A DNA stretch of 64,000 nt from Flavobacterium cupriresistens. GTDB taxonomy: Bacteria; Bacteroidota; Bacteroidia; Flavobacteriales; Flavobacteriaceae. Under the pieces are notes generated by a model. The model was not told the origin of the DNA. It did not search any database and saw nothing but the letters and a program-made list of their open reading frames with translations. Where the stretch lies: assembly GCF_020911925.1 (NCBI RefSeq), contig NZ_CP087134.1:2418001-2482000 (forward strand). Direction: 5' to 3'. Position 1 is the first letter of the stretch, and each line of letters begins with the position of its first letter. Positions 32,101-41,780 of the stretch are shown in pieces. The position numbers and the translations under genes are program-made.

Positions 32101-35100
32101 CGGTAGTTGTAAGCAACGCAATTGTTGCCACTGACGATACCCCAGCAGCAGTAGCCACAGGGGACAGCACCCCAAGTGTAGCAGCCAATGATACATTAGA
32201 CGGAATTCCGGTAGTAATCGGAACCAGCCCAGGCCAGGTAAGCTTGACAGGAGTAACGGTTCCGGCCGGCCTGACCCTGAATGCAGACGGAACAATTACG
32301 GTGAACGCCAACACGGCATCAGGCAGTTACACGGTAGTGTATGAGATCTGTGAAGTGGGGGCCAACCCAATCAATTGCGATCAGGCAACTGTTACGGTAG
32401 TTGTAAGCAACGCAATTGTTGCCACTGACGATACCCCAGCAGCAGTAGCCACAGGGGACAGCACTCCAAGTGTAGCAGCCAATGATACATTAGACGGAAT
32501 TCCGGTAGTAATCGGAACCAGCCCAGGCCAGGTAAGCTTGACAGGAGTAACGGTTCCGGCCGGCCTGACCCTGAATGCAGACGGAACAATTACGGTGAAC
32601 GCCAACACGGCATCAGGCAGTTACACGGTAGTGTATGAGATCTGTGAAGTGGGGGCCAACCCAATCAATTGCGATCAGGCAACTGTTACGGTAGTTGTAA
32701 GCAACGCAATTGTTGCCACTGACGATACCCCAGCAGCAGTAGCCACAGGGGACAGCACTCCAAGTGTAGCAGCCAATGATACATTAGACGGAATTCCGGT
32801 AGTAATCGGAACCAGCCCAGGCCAGGTAAGCTTGACAGGAGTAACGGTTCCGGCCGGCCTGACCCTGAATGCAGACGGAACAATTACGGTGAACGCCAAC
32901 ACGGCATCAGGCAGTTACACGGTAGTGTATGAGATCTGTGAAGTGGGGGCCAACCCAATCAATTGCGATCAGGCAACTGTTACGGTAGTTGTAAGCAACG
33001 CAATTGTTGCCACTGACGATACCCCAGCAGCAGTAGCCACAGGGGACAGCACCCCAAGTGTAGCAGCCAATGATACATTAGACGGAATTCCGGTAGTAAT
33101 CGGAACCAGCCCAGGCCAGGTAAGCTTGACAGGAGTAACGGTTCCGGCCGGCCTGACCCTGAATGCAGACGGAACAATTACGGTGAACGCCAACACGGCA
33201 TCAGGCAGTTACACGGTAGTGTATGAGATCTGTGAAGTGGGGGCCAACCCAATCAATTGCGATCAGGCAACTGTTACGGTAGTTGTAAGCAACGCAATTG
33301 TTGCCACTGACGATACCCCAGCAGCAGTAGCCACAGGGGACAGCACTCCAAGTGTAGCAGCCAATGATACATTAGACGGAATTCCGGTAGTAATCGGAAC
33401 CAGCCCAGGCCAGGTAAGCTTGACAGGAGTAACGGTTCCGGCCGGCCTGACCCTGAATGCAGACGGAACAATTACGGTGAACGCCAACACGGCATCAGGC
33501 AGTTACACGGTAGTGTATGAGATCTGTGAAGTGGGGGCCAACCCAATCAATTGCGATCAGGCAACTGTTACGGTAGTTGTAAGCAACGCAATTGTTGCCA
33601 CTGACGATACCCCAGCAGCAGTAGCCACAGGGGACAGCACTCCAAGTGTAGCAGCCAATGATACATTAGACGGAATTCCGGTAGTAATCGGAACCAGCCC
33701 AGGCCAGGTAAGCTTGACAGGAGTAACGGTTCCGGCCGGCCTGACCCTGAATGCAGACGGAACAATTACGGTGAACGCCAACACGGCATCAGGCAGTTAC
33801 ACGGTAGTGTATGAGATCTGTGAAGTGGGGGCCAACCCAATCAATTGCGATCAGGCAACTGTTACGGTAGTTGTAAGCAACGCAATTGTTGCCACTGACG
33901 ATACCCCAGCAGCAGTAGCCACAGGGGACAGCACTCCAAGTGTAGCAGCCAATGATACATTAGACGGAATTCCGGTAGTAATCGGAACCAGCCCAGGCCA
34001 GGTAAGCTTGACAGGAGTAACGGTTCCGGCCGGCCTGACCCTGAATGCAGACGGAACAATTACGGTGAACGCCAACACGGCATCAGGCAGTTACACGGTA
34101 GTGTATGAGATCTGTGAAGTGGGGGCCAACCCAATCAATTGCGATCAGGCAACTGTTACGGTAGTTGTAAGCAACGCAATTGTTGCCACTGACGATACCC
34201 CAGCAGCAGTAGCCACAGGGGACAGCACTCCAAGTGTAGCAGCCAATGATACATTAGACGGAATTCCGGTAGTAATCGGAACCAGCCCAGGCCAGGTAAG
34301 CTTGACAGGAGTAACGGTTCCGGCCGGCCTGACCCTGAATGCAGACGGAACAATTACGGTGAACGCCAACACGGCATCAGGCAGTTACACGGTAGTGTAT
34401 GAGATCTGTGAAGTGGGGGCCAACCCAATCAATTGCGATCAGGCAACTGTTACGGTAGTTGTAAGCAACGCAATTGTTGCCACTGACGATACCCCAGCAG
34501 CAGTAGCCACAGGGGACAGCACTCCAAGTGTAGCAGCCAATGATACATTAGACGGAATTCCGGTAGTAATCGGAACCAGCCCAGGCCAGGTAAGCTTGAC
34601 AGGAGTAACGGTTCCGGCCGGCCTGACCCTGAATGCAGACGGAACAATTACGGTGAACGCCAACACGGCATCAGGCAGTTACACGGTAGTGTATGAGATC
34701 TGTGAAGTGGGGGCCAACCCAATCAATTGCGATCAGGCAACTGTTACGGTAGTTGTAAGCAACGCAATTGTTGCCACTGACGATACCCCAGCAGCAGTAG
34801 CCACAGGGGACAGCACTCCAAGTGTAGCAGCCAATGATACATTAGACGGAATTCCGGTAGTAATCGGAACCAGCCCAGGCCAGGTAAGCTTGACAGGAGT
34901 AACGGTTCCGGCCGGCCTGACCCTGAATGCAGACGGAACAATTACGGTGAACGCCAACACGGCATCAGGCAGTTACACGGTAGTGTATGAGATCTGTGAA
35001 GTGGGGGCCAACCCAATCAATTGCGATCAGGCAACTGTTACGGTAGTTGTAAGCAACGCAATTGTTGCCACTGACGATACCCCAGCAGCAGTAGCCACAG

Positions 35101-36320
35101 GGGACAGCACTCCAAGTGTAGCAGCCAATGATACATTAGACGGAATTCCGGTAGTAATCGGAACCAGCCCAGGCCAGGTAAGCTTGACAGGAGTAATGGT
35201 TCCGGCCGGCCTGACCCTGAATGCAGACGGAACAATTACGGTGAACGCCAACACGGCATCAGGCAGTTACACGGTAGTGTATGAGATCTGTGAAGTGGGG
35301 GCCAACCCAATCAATTGCGATCAGGCAACTGTTACGGTAGTTGTAAGCAACGCAATTGTTGCCACTGACGATACCCCAGCAGCAGTAGCCACAGGGGACA
35401 GCACCCCAAGTGTAGCAGCCAATGATACATTAGACGGAATTCCGGTAGTAATCGGAACCAGCCCAGGCCAGGTAAGCTTGACAGGAGTAACGGTTCCGGC
35501 CGGCCTGACCCTGAATGCAGACGGAACAATTACTGTTGCGGCTAATATGCCTGCTGGAAATTATACGGTTACTTACACGATATGCGAAGTAACCAATACG
35601 TCTAACTGCAGTACGGCTAACGTTCTTGTTCTCGTTGAAGTTCCATCAATTGCCATAATTAAGACAGCGGTATTTAATGATGAAAATAGCAATGGAAATG
35701 CAGATGCTGGAGAAACAATAACTTATAACTTCAAGGTTACTAATACTGGAAATGCTCCTTTGTACAATATTACTGTTTCAGATCCATTAGCTGGTATTAT
35801 TATGTCAGGAGGTCCAATAGATTTGAATGTAAATGCTATGGATGAAGTTTCTTTTAGTGCTCAATATAGCATCACGCAGATTGATATTAATAATGGAAGT
35901 GTTAGTAATCAGGCTAGTGTAATGGGTAGTACTCTAAGTGGAATTAAAGTTGAGGATAAGTCAGATAACATAAATAATCTAGGTGATAATCCAACAGTCT
36001 TATTACTAAGCGGATGTGTAATCAAAATTTTTAATGCCGTTTCAATAAATGGTGATAGCATGAACGAAAGATTCTATATACAAGGAATAGAATGTTATCC
36101 TGACAACACAGTTCAAATTTATAATCGTTGGGGTGTATTGGTTTTTGAAAGAGATCATTACAATAATACCGATGTTGCCTTTAGAGGAATTTCAGAAGGA
36201 CGTGTTACCATTAAAGAATCAAATGGATTACCAGAGGGAACATATTATTATATCATAAAATATAAAGACCTTAAATCTAATCCTCATCAGGAAGCGGGTT
36301 ATTTGTACTTGACCAAATAA
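20196..36320 (+). CDS. Giant repeat adhesin, T9SS cargo, 5374 residues
   Basis: The ATG at 20196 (MKENFTL) is preferred; an in-frame ATG at 20163 adds 11 residues. A hydrophobic export segment ends near VHLQAQ (about residue 64). The N-terminal ~800 residues hold beta-rich domains punctuated by four Asp-rich, TSP3-like calcium-binding stretches (DSDQD, DTDGD, DSDGD and DTDGD types near residues 251, 474, 562 and 806). Then come seven 120-residue DUF11 repeats (about 884-1721), a linker domain, and 34 98-residue repeats (about 1818-5149). A DUF7507-like domain (about 5150-5280) and a type B T9SS C-terminal domain ([16 protein letters not shown], final GYLYLTK) close the protein. It is exported to the surface by the T9SS, with the adjacent PorP/SprF as likely partner. 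The inferred role is a long calcium-stiffened adhesin. Confidence 0.93.
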   Translation: MKENFTLHIFFSCLKFLKEHLFANFNHKMACILATVKLLSQRPSIKLQMLFCLVLFCIFSVHLQAQTGCRNVIRNGTFSGSFIQYANPNEAWLPATGAWVLNTTTGIAVNNLNGVTNSAMTQNVGGISFTPVAGTVSLYFDLWAGNSGDTNGASTATLTVSLGGTIYATFTNPTGAGAVTATPSNGATISGFTAGVVPTIFRLVSSQIRIDIPWTQTPANNVAALSFSATTPAAGDDWGVDNIYIGANCIDSDQDLVVDVVDIDDDNDGIRDVDEGFTSCSPNITPNQTTSITEGAAVNNTNISISNDYRIVGSTATQANQTSARVSLSARTGATTNEIGIDLTTNGSVQFTNNAGSAAGQFAEVTYEFNKPIDAVLTWQTGNTFDDVEEYSVEYDAGVISATYTAGGTANLTVTQIPGKISLNSTIDIASASNLWNIDLKNVTRLVIRRSDTGAGGAIGGITITPSTFCDRDTDGDLVPDHLDVDSDQDGCYDAQEAGSAQTVSSSGTIGGTYGANGLSSLVETNDTAAAGINYAIAQTSGINNFMQASVFTSCLIAGLDSDGDLVSDRYDLDDDNDGILDTDENTCAVLANRITGNFSGSGPFTGSTFDGVNVTATVANAANTSVTNTAGTFANQPTFWSEAVNNLPSFQTVFTWDTSPESYIVNIDQANDDKGSATITFTFSQPVYNPIIHLDRIGGLSGVTPNSALFTVTTPGATLKKLAGTSNLYVTPTTFRRVTEMNVNPLIAPAVASEASALPEDGTAAGSLLVEGVYSSLTFNWTGKGAEGAGGDGIEFIFSLCRAVDTDGDGIANLLDLDSDNDGCSDSNEYYNNATSAASGQQFGQSGGAVAPVNSQGTVTTASYTGSYTNVTNNAISTACTANISINKTVNNATPNVGSNVVFTLTASNAGPSAATGVAVNDLLPSGYTFVSSSTATGTYTSGTGLWSVGALANGASATLTITATVNATGSYANTATIAANEADPTPGNNTATSTPVPVAQSNVSIAKTVNNATPNVGSNVVFTLTASNAGPSAATGVAVNDLLPSGYTFVSSSTATGTYTSGTGLWSVGALANGASATLTITATVNATGSYANTATIAANEADPTPGNNTATSTPVPVAQSNVSIAKTVNNATPNVGSNVVFTLTASNAGPSAATGVAVNDLLPSGYTFVSSSTATGTYTSGTGLWSVGALANGASATLTITATVNATGSYANTATIAANEADPTPGNNTATSTPVPVAQSNVSIAKTVNNATPNVGSNVVFTLTASNAGPSAATGVAVNDLLPSGYTFVSSSTATGTYTSGTGLWSVGALANGASATLTITATVNATGSYANTATIAANEADPTPGNNTATSTPVPVAQSNVSIAKTVNNATPNVGSNVVFTLTASNAGPSAATGVAVNDLLPSGYTFVSSSTATGTYTSGTGLWSVGALANGASATLTITATVNATGSYANTATIAANEADPTPGNNTATSTPVPVAQSNVSIAKTVNNATPNVGSNVVFTLTASNAGPSAATGVAVNDLLPSGYTFVSSSTATGTYTSGTGLWSVGALANGASATLTITATVNATGSYANTATIAANEADPTPGNNTATSTPVPVAQSNVSIAKTVNNATPNVGSNVVFTLTASNAGPSAATGVAVNDLLPSGYTFVSSSTATGTYTSGTGLWSVGALANGASATLTITATVNATGSYANTATIAANEADPTPGNNTATSTPVPVAVNVIDAVNDNAIVATASTPIIVQNVTINDTLNGVAVTAANTDVTPITTGPLNVDANGVLTLAANTASGSYTVVYEICEVGANPINCDQATVTVVVSNAIVATDDTPAAVATGDSTPSVAANDTLDGIPVVIGTSPGQVSLTGVTVPAGLTLNADGTITVNANTASGSYTVVYEICEVGANPINCDQATVTVVVSNAIVATDDTPAAVATGDSTPSVAANDTLDGIPVVIGTSPGQVSLTGVTVPAGLTLNADGTITVNANTASGSYTVVYEICEVGANPINCDQATVTVVVSNAIVATDDTPAAVATGDSTPSVAANDTLDGIPVVIGTSPGQVSLTGVTVPAGLTLNADGTITVNANTASGSYTVVYEICEVGANPINCDQATVTVVVSNAIVATDDTPAAVATGDSTPSVAANDTLDGIPVVIGTSPGQVSLTGVTVPAGLTLNADGTITVNANTASGSYTVVYEICEVGANPINCDQATVTVVVSNAIVATDDTPAAVATGDSTPSVAANDTLDGIPVVIGTSPGQVSLTGVTVPAGLTLNADGTITVNANTASGSYTVVYEICEVGANPINCDQATVTVVVSNAIVATDDTPAAVATGDSTPSVAANDTLDGIPVVIGTSPGQVSLTGVMVPAGLTLNADGTITVNANTASGSYTVVYEICEVGANPINCDQATVTVVVSNAIVATDDTPAAVATGDSTPSVAANDTLDGIPVVIGTSPGQVSLTGVMVPAGLTLNADGTITVNANTASGSYTVVYEICEVGANPINCDQATVTVVVSNAIVATDDTPAAVATGDSTPSVAANDTLDGIPVVIGTSPGQVSLTGVTVPAGLTLNADGTITVNANTASGSYTVVYEICEVGANPINCDQATVTVVVSNAIVATDDTPAAVATGDSTPSVAANDTLDGIPVVIGTSPGQVSLTGVTVPAGLTLNADGTITVNANTASGSYTVVYEICEVGANPINCDQATVTVVVSNAIVATDDTPAAVATGDSTPSVAANDTLDGIPVVIGTSPGQVSLTGVMVPAGLTLNADGTITVNANTASGSYTVVYEICEVGANPINCDQATVTVVVSNAIVATDDTPAAVATGDSTPSVAANDTLDGIPVVIGTSPGQVSLTGVTVPAGLTLNADGTITVNANTASGSYTVVYEICEVGANPINCDQATVTVVVSNAIVATDDTPAAVATGDSTPSVAANDTLDGIPVVIGTSPGQVSLTGVTVPAGLTLNADGTITVNANTASGSYTVVYEICEVGANPINCDQATVTVVVSNAIVATDDTPAAVATGDSTPSVAANDTLDGIPVVIGTSPGQVSLTGVTVPAGLTLNADGTITVNANTASGSYTVVYEICEVGANPINCDQATVTVVVSNAIVATDDTPAAVATGDSTPSVAANDTLDGIPVVIGTSPGQVSLTGVMVPAGLTLNADGTITVNANTASGSYTVVYEICEVGANPINCDQATVTVVVSNAIVATDDTPAAVATGDSTPSVAANDTLDGIPVVIGTSPGQVSLTGVTVPAGLTLNADGTITVNANTASGSYTVVYEICEVGANPINCDQATVTVVVSNAIVATDDTPAAVATGDSTPSVAANDTLDGIPVVIGTSPGQVSLTGVTVPAGLTLNADGTITVNANTASGSYTVVYEICEVGANPINCDQATVTVVVSNAIVATDDTPAAVATGDSTPSVAANDTLDGIPVVIGTSPGQVSLTGVMVPAGLTLNADGTITVNANTASGSYTVVYEICEVGANPINCDQATVTVVVSNAIVATDDTPAAVATGDSTPSVAANDTLDGIPVVIGTSPGQVSLTGVMVPAGLTLNADGTITVNANTASGSYTVVYEICEVGANPINCDQATVTVVVSNAIVATDDTPAAVATGDSTPSVAANDTLDGIPVVIGTSPGQVSLTGVTVPAGLTLNADGTITVNANTASGSYTVVYEICEVGANPINCDQATVTVVVSNAIVATDDTPAAVATGDSTPSVAANDTLDGIPVVIGTSPGQVSLTGVTVPAGLTLNADGTITVNANTASGSYTVVYEICEVGANPINCDQATVTVVVSNAIVATDDTPAAVATGDSTPSVAANDTLDGIPVVIGTSPGQVSLTGVTVPAGLTLNADGTITVNANTASGSYTVVYEICEVGANPINCDQATVTVVVSNAIVATDDTPAAVATGDSTPSVAANDTLDGIPVVIGTSPGQVSLTGVMVPAGLTLNADGTITVNANTASGSYTVVYEICEVGANPINCDQATVTVVVSNAIVATDDTPAAVATGDSTPSVAANDTLDGIPVVIGTSPGQVSLTGVTVPAGLTLNADGTITVNANTASGSYTVVYEICEVGANPINCDQATVTVVVSNAIVATDDTPAAVATGDSTPSVAANDTLDGIPVVIGTSPGQVSLTGVTVPAGLTLNADGTITVNANTASGSYTVVYEICEVGANPINCDQATVTVVVSNAIVATDDTPAAVATGDSTPSVAANDTLDGIPVVIGTSPGQVSLTGVTVPAGLTLNADGTITVNANTASGSYTVVYEICEVGANPINCDQATVTVVVSNAIVATDDTPAAVATGDSTPSVAANDTLDGIPVVIGTSPGQVSLTGVTVPAGLTLNADGTITVNANTASGSYTVVYEICEVGANPINCDQATVTVVVSNAIVATDDTPAAVATGDSTPSVAANDTLDGIPVVIGTSPGQVSLTGVTVPAGLTLNADGTITVNANTASGSYTVVYEICEVGANPINCDQATVTVVVSNAIVATDDTPAAVATGDSTPSVAANDTLDGIPVVIGTSPGQVSLTGVTVPAGLTLNADGTITVNANTASGSYTVVYEICEVGANPINCDQATVTVVVSNAIVATDDTPAAVATGDSTPSVAANDTLDGIPVVIGTSPGQVSLTGVTVPAGLTLNADGTITVNANTASGSYTVVYEICEVGANPINCDQATVTVVVSNAIVATDDTPAAVATGDSTPSVAANDTLDGIPVVIGTSPGQVSLTGVTVPAGLTLNADGTITVNANTASGSYTVVYEICEVGANPINCDQATVTVVVSNAIVATDDTPAAVATGDSTPSVAANDTLDGIPVVIGTSPGQVSLTGVTVPAGLTLNADGTITVNANTASGSYTVVYEICEVGANPINCDQATVTVVVSNAIVATDDTPAAVATGDSTPSVAANDTLDGIPVVIGTSPGQVSLTGVTVPAGLTLNADGTITVNANTASGSYTVVYEICEVGANPINCDQATVTVVVSNAIVATDDTPAAVATGDSTPSVAANDTLDGIPVVIGTSPGQVSLTGVMVPAGLTLNADGTITVNANTASGSYTVVYEICEVGANPINCDQATVTVVVSNAIVATDDTPAAVATGDSTPSVAANDTLDGIPVVIGTSPGQVSLTGVTVPAGLTLNADGTITVAANMPAGNYTVTYTICEVTNTSNCSTANVLVLVEVPSIAIIKTAVFNDENSNGNADAGETITYNFKVTNTGNAPLYNITVSDPLAGIIMSGGPIDLNVNAMDEVSFSAQYSITQIDINNGSVSNQASVMGSTLSGIKVEDKSDNINNLGDNPTVLLLSGCVIKIFNAVSINGDSMNERFYIQGIECYPDNTVQIYNRWGVLVFERDHYNNTDVAFRGISEGRVTIKESNGLPEGTYYYIIKYKDLKSNPHQEAGYLYLTK
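22845..25364 (+). repeat. Seven tandem 360-bp DUF11 repeats
   Basis: AAACAGTAAACAACGCTACA recurs at 22860, 23220, 23580, 23940, 24300, 24660 and 25020, exactly 360 bases apart. Each unit codes for a 120-residue DUF11 domain ([41 protein letters not shown]). Units are near identical; the visible differences include a C/G change in the ATCACCGC(C/G) word and the diverged first codons of unit 1. Confidence 0.97.
25647..35642 (+). repeat. 34 tandem 294-bp coding repeats with two linked SNPs
   Basis: Unit starts (AAC of [10 protein letters not shown]) recur every 294 bases from 25647 to 35349. Thirty-three units are almost identical and the 34th diverges in its 3' half. Two sites vary between units: AGCAC(T/C)CCA, which is silent, and GTAA(C/T)GGTT, which swaps Thr and Met. 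Each unit carries GGCCGGCC and is visibly richer in G and C than the flanks. The encoded 98-residue domain is a relative of the 100-residue repeat at 1-2670 ([19 protein letters not shown], Cys pair). Confidence 0.97.
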
Positions 36321-36368
36321 TATTCTATGCTAATTAATTGGCTTGTTGAAGTTGAGCTGTTATTAAAA

Positions 36369-37286
36369 ATGAAAAAAATGAAAAAGTTAATTCTAGTTTT
36401 ACTGTTTTGTTCAACTGCAAGTTTTGCACAGCAGGATGCACAATTTACACAATACATGTACAATCCCATTAATGTGAATCCTGCTTATGCAGGATCACGT
36501 GGAGTACTGAGTGTTTTTGGTTTATATCGTACCCAATGGGTTGGGTTAGATGGAGCGCCGGAAACAAGTAGTTTTTCTGTAAATACACCAGTTGGTAATA
36601 ACGTTGGGTTAGGAGTTTCATTAATTAATGATAAAATTGGTCCAACAAACGAAAATAATTTATCTATTGATTTGTCATATTCTATACAAACATCAGAGAA
36701 TGCTAAACTTTCTTTTGGCTTAAAAGGAACTGGAAATATTTTTAAACTTGATCCAACTAAATTATCGACGGAAGATCAGGGAGATCCTAAATTTCAAGAT
36801 TTTAAAAATAAAATCACACCAAATGTAGGTGCAGGAGTCTATTGGCATTCTGATAAGGCATATGTTGGTCTTTCTGTACCAAATTTTATTGAAACTAATC
36901 GCTATGATGATAATGATGTTGCGATTTACAAGGACAAAATCAACTATTATTTTATCGCAGGTTATGTATTTGATTTAGATGGTTATGAAACCGTAAAATT
37001 TAAACCTGCTATAATGACAAAAGTGGTCGAAGGTTCACCATTGCAAGTAGATGCATCGGCTAACTTTATGTTCAACGATAAATTGGTAATTGGAGTGGCT
37101 TACAGATGGAGTGCTTCGGTAAGTGCATTGGCTGGTTTTCAAATTACAGATGGTTTGTATTTGGGTTATGCTTACGATCGTGAAACAACCAAATTAGTGA
37201 ATTATAATTCAGGATCCCACGAAATATTCCTGCGTTTTGAATTCTTAAACAAATATGGACGTATAACTTCACCAAGATTTTTCTAA
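36369..37286 (+). CDS. Type IX secretion membrane protein, PorP/SprF family (second copy)
   Basis: The ~305-residue product has a signal peptide (KKLILVLLFCSTASFA) followed by QQDAQFTQYMYNPINVNPAYAGSRG and barrel strands ending in IFLRFEF. The frame is open from 36327, but the ATGs at 36369 or 36378 give a normal signal peptide matching the paralogue at 3430. It follows the giant adhesin by about 50 bases and precedes the OmpA-family gene by 2. It is the likely secretion/attachment partner of the 5374-residue adhesin. Confidence 0.92.
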   Translation: MKKMKKLILVLLFCSTASFAQQDAQFTQYMYNPINVNPAYAGSRGVLSVFGLYRTQWVGLDGAPETSSFSVNTPVGNNVGLGVSLINDKIGPTNENNLSIDLSYSIQTSENAKLSFGLKGTGNIFKLDPTKLSTEDQGDPKFQDFKNKITPNVGAGVYWHSDKAYVGLSVPNFIETNRYDDNDVAIYKDKINYYFIAGYVFDLDGYETVKFKPAIMTKVVEGSPLQVDASANFMFNDKLVIGVAYRWSASVSALAGFQITDGLYLGYAYDRETTKLVNYNSGSHEIFLRFEFLNKYGRITSPRFF

Positions 37287-37288
37287 TT

Positions 37289-38854
37289 ATGAAAGTTAAA
37301 AATATAATTTATACTGCTGTTTTGTCGTCTTTTTGTTTTAACGGAACAGCTCAAAAAACAGTTTTGAATAAAGCAGAGAAGGAGTACAATCAATATGCTT
37401 TTGTAGACGCTATTGCTATTTATGAAAAAGTAGCAGAAATCGGATATAAGGATGAAAAAATGTTTCAGAGATTAGGAAACTCCTATTATTTTAATGCCGA
37501 ATTACCGAAAGCTGCAAAGTGGTATGATGCGCTTTTTGCTTTTAACGAGGAGCAAGAACCTGAATATTATTATAGATATGCTCAGGTACTGAAATCTGTG
37601 GGTGATTATGCCAAATCAGATAAAATGCTGGAAATTTTTAATTTGAAAATTAAAACCGACGCAAGAGGAGTTTTATTCCAAAACAATAAAAATTATCTGG
37701 AGCAGATTAAAGCGAATTCAGGAAGATTTGATATCGCAAATGCCGGAATTAATTCGCAACAATCAGATTACGGAAGTACAATTTATAATAATAAATTAGT
37801 ATTTGCTTCTGCTCGTGATACTGGAAGTGTTGTTAAAAAAATATTTAAATGGACTAATAAATCGTTTACGAATTTATTTACTGCGGAGTTAAAAGCGGAT
37901 GGAACTTTAGAAAATCCAATTCGGTTTGAGAAAAAGATCAATTCTAAATTCAATGAATCTTCTCCGGTTTTCACCAAAGATGGCAAAACAATGTACTTTA
38001 CCCGAAACAACTTTTTAGGCGGTAAAAAAGGGAAAGACAATAAAAGAGTTACATTATTGAAATTGTACAAAGCCGATTTTGTTAATGATAAATGGACCAA
38101 TATTATAGAGTTGCCTTTTAATAGTGATCAATATAGTATTGCACATCCTGCTTTAAGTCTGGACGAAAAAAAGCTGTATTTCGCATCAGATATGCCGGGA
38201 AGTTTAGGACAATCAGATTTGTTTAGTGTTATTATTAATGAAGATGGAACCTTCGGGAAACCTGAAAATTTAGGAACTGTAATTAATACCGAAGGAAGAG
38301 AAACATTCCCGTTTATATCCGGAGATAATGAACTTTATTTTTCAAGCGACGGACGTCCTGGATTAGGCGGACTTGATGTATTTGTGGCAAAAATCAAGGA
38401 AGATGCTACTTTTGATCTGGTACAAAATATTGGCGAACCCGTAAATACCAAGTTGGATGATTTTGCTTTTATAATTGACAGCAATACACGTAAAGGTTAC
38501 TTCTCATCCAACAAAGAAGGCGGAAATGGAAATGATGATATCTATAAATTCACAGAAACAAAAAGACTGGATTGTGAAAAAAAATTATTTGGAATTGTTT
38601 CAGATTCTCAAACTAACGAAGCTTTAGTCGATGCAAAAGTAATTTTGCTTGACGATAAGTTTAATGAAATTGGAACAATAATTTCGGATAAAAACGGAAG
38701 TTACAATTTTAATGTAAAATGCAATCAAACCTATTATGTAAGAGTTTCAAAACAAGATTATGAAACTAATGAAAGTCCGGTTACAATTCAGCCAACAAAT
38801 GATAAACCTGAAGTAGATATTAAATTAAATAAACAAATCAAGCAAAAGAAGTAG
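37289..38854 (+). CDS. OmpA-family anchor protein, 5' part cut off by frameshift
   Basis: The 521-residue product has a signal peptide, a TPR-like region, PD40 propeller repeats (FASARDTG, LYFASDMPG, YFSSNKEGG) and a regulatory-like domain. It then stops at 38852-38854, just before the OmpA domain. The paralogue at 4341 reads straight through for 649 residues. Comparing frames, one A appears missing from an A-run near 38830, since the OmpA part lies open in the next frame (38863-39228). If real, the protein loses its peptidoglycan-binding domain. A sequencing error or a slippery site are the alternatives. Confidence 0.85.
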   Translation: MKVKNIIYTAVLSSFCFNGTAQKTVLNKAEKEYNQYAFVDAIAIYEKVAEIGYKDEKMFQRLGNSYYFNAELPKAAKWYDALFAFNEEQEPEYYYRYAQVLKSVGDYAKSDKMLEIFNLKIKTDARGVLFQNNKNYLEQIKANSGRFDIANAGINSQQSDYGSTIYNNKLVFASARDTGSVVKKIFKWTNKSFTNLFTAELKADGTLENPIRFEKKINSKFNESSPVFTKDGKTMYFTRNNFLGGKKGKDNKRVTLLKLYKADFVNDKWTNIIELPFNSDQYSIAHPALSLDEKKLYFASDMPGSLGQSDLFSVIINEDGTFGKPENLGTVINTEGRETFPFISGDNELYFSSDGRPGLGGLDVFVAKIKEDATFDLVQNIGEPVNTKLDDFAFIIDSNTRKGYFSSNKEGGNGNDDIYKFTETKRLDCEKKLFGIVSDSQTNEALVDAKVILLDDKFNEIGTIISDKNGSYNFNVKCNQTYYVRVSKQDYETNESPVTIQPTNDKPEVDIKLNKQIKQKK

Positions 38855-38862
38855 GGACAGAT

Positions 38863-39228
38863 TTGGCTAAAACCTTAGAGATTCCTATTATTTATTTTGA
38901 TCTGGATAAATCATTTATTCGTCAGGAAGCTGCTTTTGAATTAGAGAAAGTACTTGCTGTAATGAAACAATATCCTGAAATGAAAATCGATGTTCGTTCT
39001 CATACAGACAGTAGACAGGCTCAGGAATATAATATGAAATTGTCTAATAAAAGAGCAAAAGCAACAATCGAATGGTTTGTAAAACGAGGAATTGCCCAAA
39101 GCCGAATATCAGGGAAAGGATATGGCGAAAGTCAGTTAATCAATAAATGTTCAGATAATATAGCTTGTACAGAAGATGAACATCAGTTAAACAGAAGAAG
39201 TGAGTTCTTCGTGCTTTCAATTAAATAA
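38863..39228 (+). pseudogene. Detached OmpA domain, 3' part of the frameshifted anchor gene
   Basis: The frame codes for a complete OmpA-like peptidoglycan-binding domain (IIYFDLDKSFIR, DVRSHTDSRQ, GKGYGESQL, NRRSEFFV). It has no ATG start and no signal peptide; the first possible start is a TTG at 38863. It is the displaced 3' end of the gene at 37289 rather than an independent gene, because the paralogue at 4341-6290 has both parts in one frame. Confidence 0.85.
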
Positions 39229-39266
39229 AAAAATAGTAGAAATAATTGATAATTATAGTACTAATA

Positions 39267-39304
39267 CCAAAGAGCTTGAAATGAGATTAGCTCTTTGGTT
39301 TTTT
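39267..39304 (+). terminator. Rho-independent terminator of the second adhesin operon
   Basis: CCAAAGAGCT (39267-39276) pairs perfectly with AGCTCTTTGG (39289-39298) across a 12-base loop and is followed by six T residues. It lies 38 bases after the OmpA-domain stop and faces the end of the leftward polysaccharide genes. Confidence 0.85.
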
Positions 39305-39414
39305 AAGCTTGAAATAGCTCCCCTAATAATCAATATTTATAAGATTGAAGTTAGGCAGTAGTTGTAATATTTTTTTAATATGGCCTGTAATTTATGATTG
39401 ATTAATTATAGTTT

Positions 39415-40587
39415 TTACCTATAATGGAGTGCAATCTGGCCAATTTGACCAATAATTTTTATAGAATCTTTAAATGATAATTTAGAGCCATCCATGTGAA
39501 TCCATCGATTTAAAGGTTTTTCTAAAATTAAGTCCTGAGTTTTTGAAGAGCCATATATTTTTTTCATTCGCATAAAAATCTCTACATCAAAAACCCATTT
39601 TGTTATGAATTTTTCGTTAAAAGTTTTTTCTATGATTTCTCTTGTCATTATTTTGGCGCCACATTGTGTATCATTAATTTCCATTCCAAGAATTTTTCTG
39701 ATGATATAATTTATCGTTTTGCTAATGATAGCTCTTGCAGATTGTTTGGTGATGTCAGCTCCCATTCTTGAAATTCTGGAACCAAAAACTAATTTGTATT
39801 TAGAGTTATAAATAGTATCTGCCAAATCTTGAAAATCATCAAAATTGGTGGATAAATCGGCGTCTAAAAAACCGATGTAATCAAATTGATTTTGCTTGGC
39901 CAAGTGTAACATTCCCAGGCGGACAGCTTCAGCTTTTCCACCATTTTTTTCGCAATCATATACGCTAATATATTCTTCTTTTTCTTTTGTTAATTCATGC
40001 AAGACGGCTAATGTATTGTCTTTACTTCCATCGTTTACAAAACACAAATGGTATCCTAAATTTTTATGTACAAAAGATTTAAATTCATCACTAGACAAAC
40101 GAGTTTCCTCGTTATAACACGGAATAACAACTCCAATACACTTGTTTTGGATATACCGCTCTTTCGAATTGGGTTTTTCCGTAACACTTTTTTCAATGGT
40201 AGAGCCTATTAATCTTTTTACTCTTGCGCCAATTTCGCTTAAGCTCAAAGGCTTCTTCATGTAGTCATCAATACCTAAATCAAAACCTTTTATAATGACT
40301 TCTTCGTCAGTATTACCAGATAAAACCATTACAGGAGTGTTGTCTTTTTTTATTTGTTTAATATGCTTGACTACTTCTAGACCAGACGCATGCTCATTTA
40401 TAGATTCTGTATTAGAAAGATTAGACATATTAATGTCAACAATAACTAAATTTGGTTTTTCACTTTCATATTTGGTAATGGCATCTATTATATTGTCTGT
40501 ACTTACAACTTCATATCCTAAACCACTTAGCAATTTTTCTAAAGACAACAGAACCAATTGCTGATCATCTACTATTAGCATTTTCAT
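39415..40587 (-). CDS. Receiver-glycosyltransferase family 2 fusion
   Basis: The 390-residue product joins two domains not normally found together. Residues 1-125 are a receiver domain (IVDD, phosphoacceptor Asp51 in VIVDINMS, VLSGN, DDYMKKPLS). From about residue 148 there is a family-2 glycosyltransferase of the dolichyl-phosphate sugar transferase type: VVIPCYNEE, FVNDGSKD, KNGGKAEAVR, the DxD-like motif FLDADLSTN, and GSR. No membrane helices are evident. It ends a leftward operon, 16 bases after a family-4 glycosyltransferase, suggesting that phosphorylation directly tunes sugar transfer in glycan synthesis. Confidence 0.9.
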   Translation of the reverse strand: MKMLIVDDQQLVLLSLEKLLSGLGYEVVSTDNIIDAITKYESEKPNLVIVDINMSNLSNTESINEHASGLEVVKHIKQIKKDNTPVMVLSGNTDEEVIIKGFDLGIDDYMKKPLSLSEIGARVKRLIGSTIEKSVTEKPNSKERYIQNKCIGVVIPCYNEETRLSSDEFKSFVHKNLGYHLCFVNDGSKDNTLAVLHELTKEKEEYISVYDCEKNGGKAEAVRLGMLHLAKQNQFDYIGFLDADLSTNFDDFQDLADTIYNSKYKLVFGSRISRMGADITKQSARAIISKTINYIIRKILGMEINDTQCGAKIMTREIIEKTFNEKFITKWVFDVEIFMRMKKIYGSSKTQDLILEKPLNRWIHMDGSKLSFKDSIKIIGQIGQIALHYR

Positions 40588-40603
40588 AATATTACATTTA
40601 AGT

Positions 40604-41770
40604 TTATTGTATTGATTTAAAACATTGTATATACATCATTATAATTTTGTCCATTGAAAGGGCACTAGCAGCGTTAAAATTGGCAATAGCTAATTCTTTT
40701 CGATAGGCATCATTTGAAATAATTTTATCAATCGCTATAGCTAAAGATGCTGCACTTTCTGGATTAAAAAATTCTCCTTTGTACCCTTCATCTTTAATTA
40801 GCAAGGCCAAATCACCCAAGTCAGGCATGATAACTGCTTTGCCATAGCTTCCTGCTTGATGCAACACTCCAGAACTACCAGTAGTAGATGTATAAGGAAA
40901 CACTACAATTGTGCTATCAGTAAAAATTCGTTCTACATTATTTTCTTCAACATAGCCAGTAAAAATTATTCCCTCAACGTTTTTGTATTTTTCGTGCACT
41001 CCATCTAAATATCCAGGTGTGTTTGGACTATCTGTTCCAGCAATCACGACTTCTAATTTTTCTGGATTTGTTTTTCTAACAATTTCGACTGCTTCAATTA
41101 AAATTTCCACTTTTTTGTAGGTTCCAAATTTCCCAAAAGCCATAATTTGTTTAGGACCAGATTTAATTTCAAAATTAGGATTTTTGACTGATTCGAATGT
41201 TCCATGTGGAATTAGCATTACATTTTTGGTATGGTATTTAGCATTTAAAACATCTATATATTTATGAATAGTTACAGCAACTTTATTGGCTTTCAAAATG
41301 CATCGGGTAATGCTAGTTCCAATAAAATTATAGATCTTCTGCATAATTTTACTCTTTGTGAATCCCGCTTTTTCTAAATCAACTTGTTCTAAAATGTTGT
41401 GTAATAAAACCACTGTTTTGTATCCAAAAATTCTCAAAATCATGGGTAACAATAATCCCAAGGCAGAAGGTATTTTTTTGTCTCCAAATTTCACAAACTG
41501 AAGATTAAACAAAATCACATCTGGTTTTTCTTGTCGAACTGCATTTAGAACAGAAAAAATAATGGTATAACTGTTAAACCTCCAACATTCTTTTACTTTT
41601 ACCTTTTCTTTCTGGTCAAAGTCTAATTGTTTCGCTTCAGATGTTTTATCTGATAATAAAATTAATTCGGCTACTTCTGAGTTTTGAACAAAGTTTTTTA
41701 CCAAGTGATAACCATATTCATTTAGTGTAACTTTACTTGGCGGAAATGCAGTGACTACAGCTACTTTCAT
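40604..41770 (-). CDS. Glycosyltransferase family 4
   Basis: The 388-residue product starts at the ATG at 41770 (MKVAVVTAFPPSK). The longer frame to 41881 overlaps the upstream flippase gene and adds an implausible aromatic-rich leader. It has the GT-B fold layout: an N-terminal Rossmann domain (PDVILFNLQF, VVLLHNI) and a C-terminal donor domain (IMAFGKFGTYKKVEILIEA, VIAGTDSP, IFTGYVEENNVERIF, VVFPYTSTTGSSGVLHQA with the conserved Glu-region replaced by Gly-rich residues). It lies between the flippase and the receiver-GT2 fusion with gaps of 10 and 16 bases. The acceptor and donor are unknown. Confidence 0.9.
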   Translation of the reverse strand: MKVAVVTAFPPSKVTLNEYGYHLVKNFVQNSEVAELILLSDKTSEAKQLDFDQKEKVKVKECWRFNSYTIIFSVLNAVRQEKPDVILFNLQFVKFGDKKIPSALGLLLPMILRIFGYKTVVLLHNILEQVDLEKAGFTKSKIMQKIYNFIGTSITRCILKANKVAVTIHKYIDVLNAKYHTKNVMLIPHGTFESVKNPNFEIKSGPKQIMAFGKFGTYKKVEILIEAVEIVRKTNPEKLEVVIAGTDSPNTPGYLDGVHEKYKNVEGIIFTGYVEENNVERIFTDSTIVVFPYTSTTGSSGVLHQAGSYGKAVIMPDLGDLALLIKDEGYKGEFFNPESAASLAIAIDKIISNDAYRKELAIANFNAASALSMDKIIMMYIQCFKSIQ

Positions 41771-41780
41771 ATTTAAAATG

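Noticed and set aside
25619..35529. About 67 minus-strand ORFs of 65 and 75 codons spaced every 294 bases
   Set aside because: They are antisense shadows of the coding repeats in the giant adhesin and inherit their openness from the repeat; none has an independent start context or family.
22845..35642. Possible CRISPR or satellite-like array
   Set aside because: Periods of 360 and 294 bases, no unique spacers between repeats, and one continuous plus-strand reading frame with domain-like products.
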